Source: Turbatrix aceti
Taxonomy: Eukaryota; Nematoda; Chromadorea; Rhabditida; Panagrolaimidae
Reading direction: 5' to 3'
Length of the DNA stretch: 64,000 bases
Assembly (NCBI GenBank): GCA_963969345.1
Contig: OZ017768.1
Location: 2,752,718 to 2,816,717 of the forward strand
A model generated the notes under the pieces. It did not search any database. It saw only the letters and a program-made list of their open reading frames with translations, and was not told the origin of the DNA. The stretch's first letter is position 1, and each line of letters opens with the position of its first letter. The translations under genes were made by a program, and so were the position numbers. Positions 42,142 to 53,666 of the stretch are shown here, in pieces.

Positions 42142-43790
42142 ATCTGTTTTTTAGAACCTCTTTTTACGTATTTGACATTGTTTAGAATCTCTGTTTGCGT
42201 ATTAGGCTGTGTCCTCGACAGAAGAACGTGTGTAGATATTATCAATGTACTGTAATTTGTAGAGAAATAGTAAATTTTATGATTTTACGGATTGCTGGGC
42301 TTTTCGACACGAAATTTTTTTGGTCTCGACACGAAAGTTGTTTTCGTGTTGGTATTTTTTGAAAAAACGACTTCCTATAGGTATTACGGTACTTTTTTTT
42401 GCCATTTTTGTACTTTACTAAATTTTACTCTACGAACATTGTCTCGACACGAAAACGATTTTCGCTTCGAAATTTCTGAATTAGCAAAATTCAAAAAGAT
42501 TACGGTACTGTTTTTTGCTTTTTACGTTTAACGACTGTTGTTTCCGAATTGGTACTCATTTGTTTGTTTAAACTAGCCACCTGGGAGCTACTGATGTTAG
42601 TCTTCATGTGGCCCTGTCTGCCATTTTTGAGACAAATTATTCTGACACTGTCTGACAAATTGCGTGTACAAGTTTGGATTTTTGAGATTATGTACTGTTT
42701 TTTTTTCTGTCTATCTAAAAAAATCTTGGACACCATGAACCCTTGAAATGTGTACTGTCCTTGGATTGGCATTTCAAGCCGTTTTTTTTGGTTTTGACTG
42801 TAAAAATAGTTCGCTTATCCGTTCCAAAGACGATGAATTTGACGTTCAACGACGACAAATTCATCGTAACGCACAGCAAACATCCTTCCTTATCTTGGTT
42901 GCGTGCTTGATTCGGTGAACAACGAACGCACTGGGAAGAGTTGCGATGAGGGTTTCGGAAACCCCATTTGGCTGAGCTTTGGGTGCACCCCCGGAAAGTC
43001 GTGATATTCATGTGCTCAATGGAATTTTGAGCATGACCGTCTGGGGACGGAAGTCTCAAACTTCAAACTATTCACTCGCTGCTGTCTTTCGTGATGGCTT
43101 CTCCCGAGTGCCGTTTTTTTGGGGGAGTAGTCCACGATGGCACGATGTATGTATTGTTGGATGCCGCACCAAAGATGGCGCGACATAGCGTGTTTTGTAG
43201 CTTGGGACGGCGCTCCCTTGACTGACTCGAACTTCATCTGACAAACAAAACAAAATTCTAAATACTGTTTTTTTCTCCCACTGCAAAAAGCAAATAAATA
43301 ATAGCCCCCGAGGTCCGAGACGAGGACGAACCGATCTCGAAACGATGACTTTTGGGGGACATCGTTCAAACTCCGGAAACCACTTGATGCATCGACCGTG
43401 GCCGTGGCAGGACTTTTTATGTCCTGCAAACAAAAAATATTATTTATAATATTTTTTCTTGGTGCACGTGAATCAAGTGCCCTGTGCCGGAAGGGCACCA
43501 CAAAAAATTTCTTCCTCATTGGTCCGGACAAAGGACGAGCTCGCGAGGGAGGGAGGGGGTCCTGTGATTTTCGCACCCTGCAAGGAAGTTGGCGACGACC
43601 AATAAACCAATTTTTTTGCCTCTGGCTGTTGTTCAAAAAGTGGGGAGGGCAGCGGAATCAAGGGGTATTCAAGGACCGGAAGGGGAAGTTATAAATATCT
43701 CCAAATTCTGATGTTTACGATATAATAATGCGGAAAAAGCGAAATTGGATCTAAAATAGAATTACGATAATTGAAAATAAAAAATAAAAT

Positions 43791-46700
43791 TCTGTGTCTG
43801 TACAGATAAATTACAGAGTCTGTACAGGTTTTGTATTTCCGTACAGAGTCTGTAAATATTCACAGAAAATATTTACAGCTCTGTAAACTTACAAATAACA
43901 GATTTTAGGTTGCGCGCAACATGCAAACTAAGTTGCATGCAGCATGCAAACGTTTTACGACCATTGTTCACTTTTTGACCGTGAAACTTCGTCATTTTTT
44001 GTACCCAATTTTCTTCAATTCCTCCCGGATTTTACCAGGAACTGCAGTTTTTCCTTTTTTTACACAAACTCTATTGTTCGTTGTTTCAAAATTTTTTTTA
44101 CCACTTTGCAGGATTTTTCGTGTTCCCTTGAGGCGCCTGGGGAGATGAGGAATGAGGAACTTGCGAACCTAGCCTTCACAAAACCCACAAACTCTGCTCC
44201 GGAACTGCAGATCCGGACGAGGTGGCTGCAGATCACGTTGTTCGTACCAAACGACTTCCTAGTGCCTTCCTGGGGGACACCAGAGGCCTGGCGCATAAAA
44301 AAAGCTTGGCATCTCTGCTTTTATGCCATTGAGCATTGGTCGCTCTCGAGAACTGGATTATTATTTATTAGACCACATCTCTCCATTCGCATCCCACAGC
44401 TCCAGCAAGTGCCAATTGAGTTGGCCTGCTTTTTGGTTGGAAAAAGTACAAATATCTGAGTTGCAGTCAGTCAACAATCTGAGTAAAGTGGTTTGTGTTT
44501 TGGTTAAATCATCTTCGACGTCTTGCAGAATAACTTTTTTTGTGTTGTTGTTTGATAAAGACGTAATTGTTCCCAGTTAAGCTGATACAGCTGTCAGATT
44601 TTTTGTATACATGCCAAGCGTTTATGACAGACCGATTTCGTTTTCATTGCATCGTGAACCTTCTGGCCTCTGCTCTGGCTTCCGGCATATTTTTTTCTTC
44701 AAATTTTTTACAACAAAGACATTTTTATTCGTTCTTTTTTGTTTTTTTGTCGTAAAGTTACCCAAAAAAGTGGTCGTAAAATTGGATATATAAATCCCTC
44801 ACCGTCTATTTTGTCCCGGCCGGGGTTTTACCGGATTTGAAAGCCGTCAAATCCATCTTTCTGGGCTGTAAATATTTTTTGATAATTCATTGCCGAATGC
44901 AATTCCGAGCACTGCTCTGGTTTCTTTATCGAAACCTGTCAAATTGGGCAGTTTGTGAATTCTGGAGCGTTTTGGACTTTGATTGCAGAGGGGAGGGGCA
45001 CCTGGAGCCATTGTGCTTACCGATCAAAGGTCGAGTCGACTTTGGAGGAGAGAAAATTGGTAAATGACTTCATCCGGGCTCCAGACGCCCTCCAACTTTT
45101 GCCTTACAGGATGGCTAATTGGGTTTTAAGCCGGGTTCCCGGCGGGGCGTCTTCTGCCTTGTTCTCGGCTTTCTGGAAGTGATCGAATTCAACAAAAAAA
45201 GTGTTCGTTGCGGCTTTGTTTTTTTCTTCGTTGACTAATGATTTCCTGTTTTTGTTCTCTTTGAACCCATCAAAGAAAACAATTGTGGTTTTTGGACTTG
45301 TCATGACACTAGGAATGTTTTTGGGAGGCCAAATGCTTGATTTCTGGAATTTTACGACTGACAAAACGTGAAAAAGTGAACAACTCGGGCCATCAATCGG
45401 GCAGCTCAGTTTTCGGCTCACCGAGAAAACTGAGCACAAAACATTCTTTTTGTTATCGTTTATAGCCCGCTCGTCATCGATCATACTCGAACGGCCGCTG
45501 TTTGTGCTGTTCGAGAGATCCAGCCCAGCCCCACGGTGAAAAAATCGTCCGCGGCCGTGTTTTTCGACAGCATGTGCCGATCGGGCTTGGTTGGCTGCCG
45601 CCATCGCCGTTTGAAGGGTTGCACCGACCGACCACCAGTCAGTTATCCAACTGCCGCTGCTGCTGTTGGTGGTGGTGGTTATGTCATCGAAAAGTTTGGC
45701 GGGAACCGACTTGCACGTCAGCAGCAGCTTGGCCTGCCTCGGGCGCCTCCAAGCCAGCTCTCAGTGCCTTGTTGTGCGTGTTGCTGCAAGCCTAGCCACT
45801 CACTCAGTCAGTTCGAGGGTTCGCTCTGTTCGCCCGACTTTTTTTTTAAACTTTTTCATCATGGTTTCTGTTTTTTTGTTTGTGACAACAAACTTTCGGC
45901 CTGGGTCGACTTTGTCGGCTAAAAATGGCTGCTCGCGTGCAGCAGTAACTTCTGGATAACGAGAATTCGCCATCTTTGATTCCGCGAAGTGCTCTGAACT
46001 CAGCGGAATCCATTTCCATTTTTCTCTGAGTGCGTGTTTTCTCGAAAAATAATTCTGCAGCACCCACTTTTCGGCGTGATTTCACAGCTTTTACTGCAAC
46101 TTTTATAACTTTTTCTCTCTTTCCCGCCGTTTTATAATCATAAAGTGGCCTTTTTTTAACTTTCCTCGAAAATCCACTAAAAAAAGCCATTTTTCCGTGA
46201 TTTACGCTTTCGTTTACGATGCCCAGATGCCTACGGTAGGTGCCATACCGTCGTAAATTTCCAGCCGGGTGTGCGGTCCTCGGCGGTCCTTGCCTGCCTG
46301 GTCAATGTTTTTTTTAGCCTGAAGGAAACAAAATGCAACGAAAAAGTCGTTATTCACTCGGCCAGTTGCGGAACGAGGGTGTAATCGGTCCTGCGATCGG
46401 CCAAGAGTCTTGCACGTGCTGACTCGTCTTCTCTCCCTTTCTTCGTCGTTCGTTCTTTCTGCTTTGATAGTTGCTATTTAGTTTAGTTTTTGTTTTTCCG
46501 GTGAAACACGTCATTTATTTTCCGGTTGTGCCATGCCGTTCAGGGCCAATGGCAATGTGCTAGATTAGGTCGGGCGACCGGAATTCCGCACACTGCCTCT
46601 GGGAATGTTTTTTTCTTTAGTTGGAAGTTGATGATTTTCTAAAAAGTTGCAAAAACTTGGCATTAGACAGAAAATTTGGGGTTACAAGACGAAATCTACC

Positions 46701-46839
46701 GTTTCAAGAAGAAAAAAAGATAATGCATGTTGCATGCAACTTAGTTCGCATGTTGCGTGCAACCTAAAATGAGTTTACAGAGCTGTAAATATATTCTGTA
46801 AATATTGACAGACTCTGTAAGGACTCTGTAAATTTTATG
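43791..46839. mobile_element. Candidate 3-kb element bounded by inverted repeats
   Basis: The left end (about 43791-43945) contains ACAGAGTCTGTA units, then ATTTACAGCTCTGTAAACT, then TTTTAGGTTGCGCGCAACAT and TAAGTTGCATGCAGCATGCA. The right end (about 46725-46839) carries the same order in reverse complement. The interior has no recognisable transposase. Boundaries are approximate and no target duplication was identified, so a pair of independently inserted inverted repeats is possible. Confidence 0.55.
44847..45178. repeat. Duplicated 330-bp segment, copy 1
   Basis: It runs from TCAAATCCATCTTTCTGGGC to GGCTTTCTGGA and matches the segment at 50603-50932 in the same orientation with scattered substitutions and small indels. 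It lies inside the inverted-repeat-bounded unit, whereas copy 2 lies outside. No coding potential is conserved between the copies. Confidence 0.8.
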
Positions 46840-48230
46840 CCAAATTTTATGTCCGATGACGTCAAATTCATTTCTAGCAGTCTTATTACTTTTCGAGTCC
46901 CATTCTGATCGGAATGAGTCAGACAGACATCAGCAGCAGCCCTCTTTCTGAATTTCCCGTGCCACCCAAAGCGGCATTTCCGCATCCCCCAACACTCCTT
47001 TCACAGATCTAAAGCTCCATACTTTGTATTGTTCCCTAAGAATGCCTTATAAGGTATTTGGAAGATCTTTGAACGAATATGGACCATAAAAATACCCTAT
47101 AGGACAAAAAGCGGCGAATGGTTTGACGACGCGTCGCGGCGCAGCATCGCGCAGCCATATGGCAGCGTATGAATCTTATAAGCCAAAAATATGATCTTAC
47201 GGACTTGTATTTTTTTTCTTTTCTGCGATACGAAAAACGATCAAGTTTGGTTTTGATGCCGGCAACCTGCACGTGCAACAAAATGAATCGAGCAAATTTT
47301 TTTCAAAAACTTTGGTTTTCCTATGGCAAGAGCGATTTGCCCGTTTGTTTTCCTAATTAATGTCCGTGATTTGTCTGTAATATTACTTAGTTTTGTCACC
47401 TATGAACTACTGTTTTCAGATTCTCATCTACGACGGCCCCCTGCTTCTCGTTTTGTTAAGTAATTTTTTTTTTCGTTTATTTTTGTCGTACAATACGTGA
47501 ATTTGTAAATAAAAAAAAATGGCATATGGCTCTTGTTGAAGATCATGGGTTTTACAAACCCTTTAATATCCGTTACTTTTTTGGTAATCATTTTTTGTAT
47601 TTATGTGTTGTGATGAATTGTCAATAAACTTTTATTTAAAATAATATAGAAATGGGTTGCACAAACCCTATAATATCTTTTTTTGCTAAAACATACGATT
47701 ATTGTGATTTCGCTCACACAAACTAACTTTTTTTAGACTTTTCAGAATAATTTTTCGGTAAGTTTTGTTTTACAAAAAAAATAAGAAATTTTTATTGGGT
47801 TTCATTCAATTTTTTTTCAGTAAAATTTGGTAAGTTCTTTTCCAAAATCATGGATATTTATAAAATTGTAATGACTTTTTCAGTATTTTTTTCAGATTTC
47901 CGTATGTTTTTTTTTGAAAAATGGGGTTGAACAAATATTTTTTTTCCCTTTTTTTCTTTTTGAGTGGCATTACAAAAAGTAACGTATTTTCTTTTTTTTG
48001 CAGATTCTCATTAACCTCGACAACTATCGAACCGCTACTCAAGTTCGTCATTCTGAAATAACCGTTATTACCTGCAGGTAAAATTTTGTCTACAAAATCT
48101 CTGAGCACTTTTTACCGGCACATTTTGGTTTCAGATGAGGAATCACCGTAACATCGACAACTTTTGATACTGCCCCATGACATGAATCCGACCGGCAATC
48201 AGCTCGTCAAATTTACCAGGTCTGTTTGAA

Positions 48231-48393
48231 ACTGGAGTTGGGTGAATATCGGAGCATCCACAGTTTTTTGCTGTATAAATGGTAGCCAGTGATAGCCCCA
48301 CTCAACTCCAGACGGGGAAATTGTTTGTTTAAAATTGAAAGGGCAAAATTTATCATGGCATCCACAGCGTTATGCTGCAGAAATGGTAGCCAG
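48231..48393. repeat. Duplicated block with hairpin
   Basis: The block GCATCCACAG...TGCTG...AAATGGTAGCCAGTGA occurs twice in direct orientation (about 48253-48293 and 48355-48393). The first copy is enclosed by the inverted pair CTGGAGTTGGGTG (48231) and CACTCAACTCCAG (near 48310), which could form a stem. Confidence 0.55.
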
Positions 48394-49720
48394 TGAGATT
48401 TTTGTCATTTTCAATTTGAAACAAAAAAAAACTTGGTTTGAGTCGCGCGCGCTGCAAAAAAAATACAAGTTCTTGTACGATCTTACAACTGCCATACGGA
48501 ACGCTCGAGCAGCGTTCTGGCCGGACGCGCGCGTCTTCCATTTTTTATCTAACGGTTCGTATACGAGTGAAAATTGGATCTAAAGGTCCGTATAAGAAAG
48601 AAAAAGAACCTTTCATGATTCATACGAAGGTTCTTAAAAACAGCCTGTATGGAGCATTAGGTCGTCGAAAGGAGTGTTGGGGTCTGCACACATGTGCATC
48701 CGACTCCCGACGAATTTGACACTTTTTTTTGTGTGCTTTGGGTGTTTAATTTCATTTGCCTTCAAGCATAGGTCACTCACAGAGGACATCCTCTTCGTCC
48801 TCGCCCTCGTCGCCCTTTCGAAGGACCCCCTCATCCTTGAAGCTGTTTAATTTGACGCATTTTCAAGCCTGACCGCGCTCGTCTTTTGTCGACGGGCGAC
48901 GACAAACTTTCTCCTGCGTGTTGCCAAAAAATGAAAATGTTAGCAAGCTCCAACTCTGGACTCTGTCTTCGACTGTGTCTCGGCTGCTAATTCCCGCAAG
49001 ACTCGGTTGCTGTCACGCCGCCGCCACTGCAGCCGCCGCAGCCGAGTCAGTCAATTTTTGACCACCCCCGCTGGCTTGGTCCCGGTCCCGGTCTGTGTAT
49101 GTATTTTTTCTGTGCTGCACTTTCGTCAGCCTTACATCAGCTAGCGATTTTGCCGGCCTTAGTGCTCTAAATATGGCTCCATGCTGCTTTTTATGTTTTT
49201 TGTTGTGTTGCTTTTCCTTGGAACATTGTACTATCGGCTTGAGAGCTGCGAAACACGGGTGTCTACGATTAAAATATTTTTTTGCGTTCTCGACGAGCTT
49301 TGGAGTCCAGAATCCTTTTTTCTTGCCGGATAAAAATTGCAATTCCCAAAAAAATTTCCCTACTAACGTTGAAATTTTTTTTGAAACAACCCATTTTTTC
49401 GATTTATAGTTCAAAAAAAATTTCGAAAAAAAAACAATTTGCAACCCCAACCAAACTTTTGCACTTTTTAAACTGCTTCGGGCGGGTTTTCCCTGAACTC
49501 ATACCCCATCAACTCCGTCTGACAGTCATCTAGACTGACTTCTGATATGACGGGACTCTTAGTTTAGTTTGTAGCCCTGTCAGTCTGCCAAAACGCATTA
49601 CAGACTTTCTCTGACATCCAAAAAAACACGCCATGTCATGCAGTTTTCTATTTCGAGACGCATTTATTTATTTGTCTGTAGACATGTTTTCGCAAGGTGC
49701 CATCGGCCTGTCATCGTTCA

Positions 49721-49740
49721 TATGTATGTATGTATGTATG
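49721..49740. repeat. TATG microsatellite
   Basis: Five perfect TATG repeats. A similar GTATGTAA/TATG run lies at 60702-60728, a TTCG run at 54151-54166 and a CCACGA run at 58839-58861. Confidence 0.85.
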
Positions 49741-50602
49741 CAGTGCGCCCCCGAAGCAATCATGTTGTTTTTTTCATCCTTCAGGCCAGCCCGGCCCCGT
49801 CGGATGATGATCAATGGCCCCCGGTGGCCGAACCGAGCTCGTCCGTTATTTATCCTCCCATTTAGCATTGTCTTTTATCCCTCCTTCTTTCCTGTGTGTC
49901 CCGGTCTTGGTCTCAGTCTTGGTCGGGACTCTTCTCCTCGTCTCACTGTTCAGCGGCGTTGTTTGAACAGTATCTGGCTTCACTCCACGTCTGCCATCAT
50001 CGGCCGTCGTCCCTAAATAGCCTGATAGCCAGTAATTTGCGATTCCTTTTATGGCATCCCTCCATCCCACATCTCGCGCCACAGCTGCAACAAATTTATC
50101 AGCAGTTTGTTTTTTTATTCTTCTCTTGGATGGCAAAAAAAAATTTATTTATTGTTTTGCCTTGGGTTTTATTTTATTGTTTCGTGTCGTCGTCGTTGTC
50201 GTTGCTGCACTGCACCGCCTCAGAGAACGAACGTTCGTCGTGGTTTGCTTTCTTTTTTTCGCAACAAAGATAGTCTGACCTCCTCCTCCAACGCCGCTGC
50301 CCTGTCCTGAGGCACGCTTGCACGGAGGATATCGGTCAATTTGTCAAATTAGCCTTGCACGCGTCCGCGTCCGTCAACGCGTGTTTGTTTCACTGCCACT
50401 GCCGGTGCCGGTGCTGGTCGAGGCAGTCAGTCGTACCGGAATCCTTCGAGTTTCCGGCATTCCGACATCTACCAAGATTTACAACTACATTTTGCTACTA
50501 CATACATTTTCTATCCTTTCTCGAAACTCATTTTGTTGTTTTTTTACCCAATTGGATTTATCTTCACCGACGCGGCCGACGTCGCTGGTCTCCGGCCGAG
50601 AC

Positions 50603-50932
50603 TCAAATCCATCTTTCTGGGCTGTAAATATTTTTTGATAATTCATTGCCGAATGCATTTCCAAGCACTGCTCTGGTTTCTTTGGCGAAACCTGTCAAAT
50701 AGGGCAGGAGGTGAATTCTGGAGCGTTTTGGACTTTGATTGCAGAGGGGAGGGCACCTGGAGCCATTGTGCTTTCCGATCAAAGGTCGAGTCGACTTTGG
50801 GGGATGGAAAATTGGAAAATGACTTTATCCTGGCTTCGGACGCCTCCAAACTTTTGCCTTACAGGATGGCTAATTGGGTTTTAAGCTGGGTTCCCGGCGG
50901 GGTGTCTGCTGCCTTGGTTTTTGCGTTTTGGA
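50603..50932. repeat. Duplicated 330-bp segment, copy 2
   Basis: Direct copy of the segment at 44847-45178, 5.76 kb away. It is immediately followed by the 39-bp tandem repeat at 50960-51115. Confidence 0.8.
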
Positions 50933-50959
50933 ACAGATCGTGAGGCAAAAACGACTTCC

Positions 50960-51115
50960 GACTGGCTTTGTTTCTGTTTTTTTTGGGTTCATCAAATTTT
51001 CATGTCGTGTTTCTATTTTTTTGGGTCCAGAAAATTTCCATAGCTTTGTTTCTGCTTTTTTGGGTTCAAAAAATTCCCCCGGCTTTGTTTCAAATTTTTG
51101 GGGTTCAAAAATTTT
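50960..51115 (-). repeat. Four tandem 39-bp units inside an open minus-strand frame
   Basis: On the minus strand a 114-codon frame (50870-51214) reads four successive 13-residue units: KIFEPQKFETKPG, EFFEPKKAETKLW, KFSGPKKIETRHE and NLMNPKKTETKPV. The unit length is a multiple of three and the frame stays open through all four. No family is recognised, and a non-coding tandem repeat is equally possible. Confidence 0.55.
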
Positions 51116-51551
51116 CCGAAGTTCAGCTAACTTTATGAGGGGGTGTTCTGTATCCCTGAAGCGAAGCGGGTGCCCTCCACTGTACCGTAACCGTATTTCA
51201 CGATGAAGGACCATGGATTTGCGTGTGTGCTAGGATTCAATTAGCCGCCCTCTTTGTGGGTTCTGGGTGCTGTTGACGCACGTACGGCGTCGTCGATGCC
51301 GAATTGAGGGTGTTGTTTTTTGGCCCACTGCCGGGCCTATTTAAGGCACCGTAAAACCAAGCACTCCGGGCCATTTCGCGTGCCTTTGGTCCCGCTGCGC
51401 GCGTTACCTTCGGCAATTTCGGTGGAGGGGGCAATTGGCGTGCGTGGAGGCGTGGTACGGGATCCTTGAGGCGGTCCTTGCATGACGGTTCCTTTTTAAC
51501 CCCTTCGAAAACGAAGCTTTTTATTCTTTTCTTTCAGTAAGACAAACCAGT

Positions 51552-52502
51552 ATGGCTCCGAACGCCCCGGCAAAGGAAGGTGTCCCGGTCTGGGTCTACG
51601 TCATCTTCCGCAAGAACCCATCGACGGGGCACGATAACATGTCCATCAACATCAGCCAGGACGGACCTGTTTTTTGGAATCGTCATGTTATTTACGTTTT
51701 CGCATGTTCATGCCACTTTGAGAAACATGAACCCGAACTCATCGATCTCATGGACCGTTTTCAGGTGAGCTGAGGTCTCAAAAAATTTTTGAGCAAACTA
51801 TGATTTTTGAACATGCTAATGACATGTTTCTAAGATGTGCTTTGATGTTAAAAGAAGCCAAATCCAAATTCTAAAGACGCTTTGCTTTGTTCGGTTCGAA
51901 TTGGGCAATAATTACGATTACGATTTTTCACAGCTGAGTAGCTTTCTTTCTTTTTTTTTCTGCATGACCGGTTTTTTGTCAGATGTTTTAAAAAAATCCG
52001 AAATCCTATGGATGAGCCACAAAAAATTTTTCAGGCCCGCATCGAACGTGTCTGTCTGGTAGACAAACCTGTAGACTACTCATTCCTTCCGGACAGCTTC
52101 TTCCGCTACCTTGCCACGGCACTGCCCCGACTCCAGTTTGTCTACCTGCGCGAGCTAAATCTTGAACGCCTCAACCGGGCCACCGTTGAACAACTCTCGC
52201 ATCACGGCAGACTGCAGAAACTCATCGTCCACGGCTGTCAGGACTACGAAGTGCTCCAGGATTTCTGTAATCTCCCCCAACTCCTGGTTGTGAAAGGTGA
52301 CATCATCGGCCTCAAACACATGATCGGTGACTTCGATACCCCACCTGGACTCGCGACATCCACGAGCAGTGCTTCGACGGCGTCGTCGACGAGTGTGAGC
52401 GAGATCGGCTCGCCTCCTGCCATTTCGGAAGACGGCCCGGGTCCATCGTCCGTCGCTGTCGTCCGTCCGGGCAGTCCGATAGCCGTTAGCAGTGCCAACT
52501 AA
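51552..52502 (+). CDS. Unknown protein with leucine-rich-repeat-like segment
   Basis: Two exons, join(51552..51764,52035..52502), give 226 residues. The gene model is well supported: a CTTTCAG acceptor 14 bases before the ATG, GTGAGC donor, TTTTTCAG acceptor and uniform GC-rich exons. The first half includes VPVWVYVIFRKNPSTGHDNM and HEPELIDLMDRF. The second half has spaced leucines in LPRLQFVYLRELNLERL, VEQLSHHGRLQKLIVHGC and FCNLPQLLVVKGDIIGLKHM, which resemble leucine-rich repeats such as those in F-box/LRR proteins. The C-terminal 50 residues are Ser/Thr/Pro-rich and probably disordered. No signal peptide or membrane segment is seen. I do not recognise the family, and no F-box is evident at the N-terminus. 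Confidence 0.75.
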
Positions 52503-52732
52503 CCCCCCTACCAACCACTCCCTCCGTTGGGCCCTTGTTGGCCCCCACCCCCAATTTCCTAATTCTTGTTACGATACTGCGTTTTTTGAACACGAACGAA
52601 AATTATAAATTCTCTGCCAAGAGATTAATTAGATACAGAGTCAAAAATGCGTTTATGTCGGATCCAGAAAAAATGTACATCAGAAGGAGAAGAGGGAAGA
52701 AGTATGGCACATCAGCTTGGAGTTCTTTCTGT

Positions 52733-53002
52733 TTAGGCGGGAGGAGCTTCGCCGCCCCCGGCTCCCGCACCGCCACCAGCAGGAGGAGCATCGCCGCCAC
52801 CGGCTCCACCAGCACCAGCAGCAGGAGCAGCGCCAGCAGCTCCAGCAGCACCAGCAGCTCCAGCAGCGCCAGCAGCAGGAGCAGCTGGCGGAGGAGCAGC
52901 TTCTTTCTTGCCACCGCACTGGGCGAGGACAGATATCGTGACTGTCGCGAAGACCACCGTCGAAAGGAAAAGCATCATCAGAGACGCATTCAGCGAGTCC
53001 AT
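52733..53002 (-). CDS. Small Ala/Gly/Pro-rich secreted protein
   Basis: A single-exon frame of 89 residues. It begins MDSLNASLMMLFLSTVVFAT and continues VTISVLAQCGGKKEA, a signal peptide or anchor followed by a short CGGKK motif. The rest is low-complexity: PPPAAPAAGAAGAAGAA then blocks of GAGGAGGGDAPPAGGG and GAGGGEAPPA. Short secreted proteins with a CGGKK-type motif and Pro/Ala/Gly tails occur in nematodes, but I know no function. The Ala/Gly tract is coded by GCTGGCGC-type repeats and may vary in length between individuals. The gene converges on the leucine-rich protein gene (about 230 bp between stops). Confidence 0.65.
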   Translation of the reverse strand: MDSLNASLMMLFLSTVVFATVTISVLAQCGGKKEAAPPPAAPAAGAAGAAGAAGAAGAAPAAGAGGAGGGDAPPAGGGAGAGGGEAPPA

Positions 53003-53356
53003 CTTTCGAAGGCCAGAAGAAGAACAAGAAGACAAAACACAAGCGATGGCACAGACGCGTCCAGACAAGCTTGACAACGGCGGAAACTGAATCCGAGGTG
53101 TTGATGACGGCAACATGATGGCCAAAATCACTGATTTGCATGCTATGCTAAAACACTGGGGTGAAATGTGTGTGATTTTTGTGTGAACTTGAAAGCTCGA
53201 ACACCGATTAGGAAAAAATGCCATCGGTGCAAGAACTGTAAATTTATGCAAGATTACGAAATCAAAAGCTTTTCCACTCGAGACCATACAGTATGCAAAC
53301 ATTTTTGCCCTAAGACTATATGATTCTTTATTTTTGCTATTTTCGACGCATTGAGC

Positions 53357-53666
53357 CAGAGATGGCAGATCAGATCACTTTTCGGATCAGATAAACTTAT
53401 AGATCAGATCAGATCAGGTCAGACAGATCACAGATAATCCAGATCAGATCACAAACAATTCAGATCAGATAACTAGAAATTAAAATTTTACAACTTCAAA
53501 CACCAAAAAACAATTTATTTTTCAGTTTTCGCTTCGAAACCAGTGTTCTCGGGAACCTGAACCCTAAATTCCGAGATTTTGGGCAGGGTCGAGTCAGATC
53601 AGATCAGATCATGTCGCAGATAATCCATATCAGATCATGAGCAAGTAATCTGATCTGCCATCTCTA
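53357..53666. mobile_element. GATCAGATC-rich MITE with hAT-like ends
   Basis: The ends are CAGAGATGGCAGATCAGAT at the left and, inverted, TAGAGATGGCAGATCAGAT at the right. The interior is rich in AGATCAGATC repeats around a central A/T part. C/TAGAGATGGCA ends resemble hAT-type elements. The flanking octamers do not match, so no target duplication supports the class. Confidence 0.7.

Larger units (their letters stand above)
42142..51551. other. 9.4-kb gene-poor, repeat-containing region
   Basis: I find no supportable protein-coding gene here. Frames of up to 171 codons exist but show no family, no splice pattern and no consistent codon use. The region holds an inverted-repeat-bounded segment (about 43791-46839), two direct copies of a 330-bp segment (44847-45178, 50603-50932), a 39-bp tandem repeat (50960-51115), a duplicated 40-bp block (48253-48393) and a TATG microsatellite. 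Stretches such as 45480-45830 and 48770-49080 are GC-rich and could be unannotated exons or leaders. Confidence 0.5.

Noticed and set aside
43406..43427. Short perfect hairpin GCAGGAC/GTCCTGC
   Set aside because: A seven-bp stem with a T-rich loop is expected by chance at this scale; no flanking miRNA-like extension.
43944..44459. A 171-codon plus-strand frame in the gene-poor region
   Set aside because: Low GC and Phe/Leu-rich start typical of T-run DNA, no family, no acceptor at the start; it lies inside the inverted-repeat segment.
45846..46190. A basic 114-codon minus-strand frame
   Set aside because: No recognisable domain or splice context; Lys/Arg richness follows local composition.
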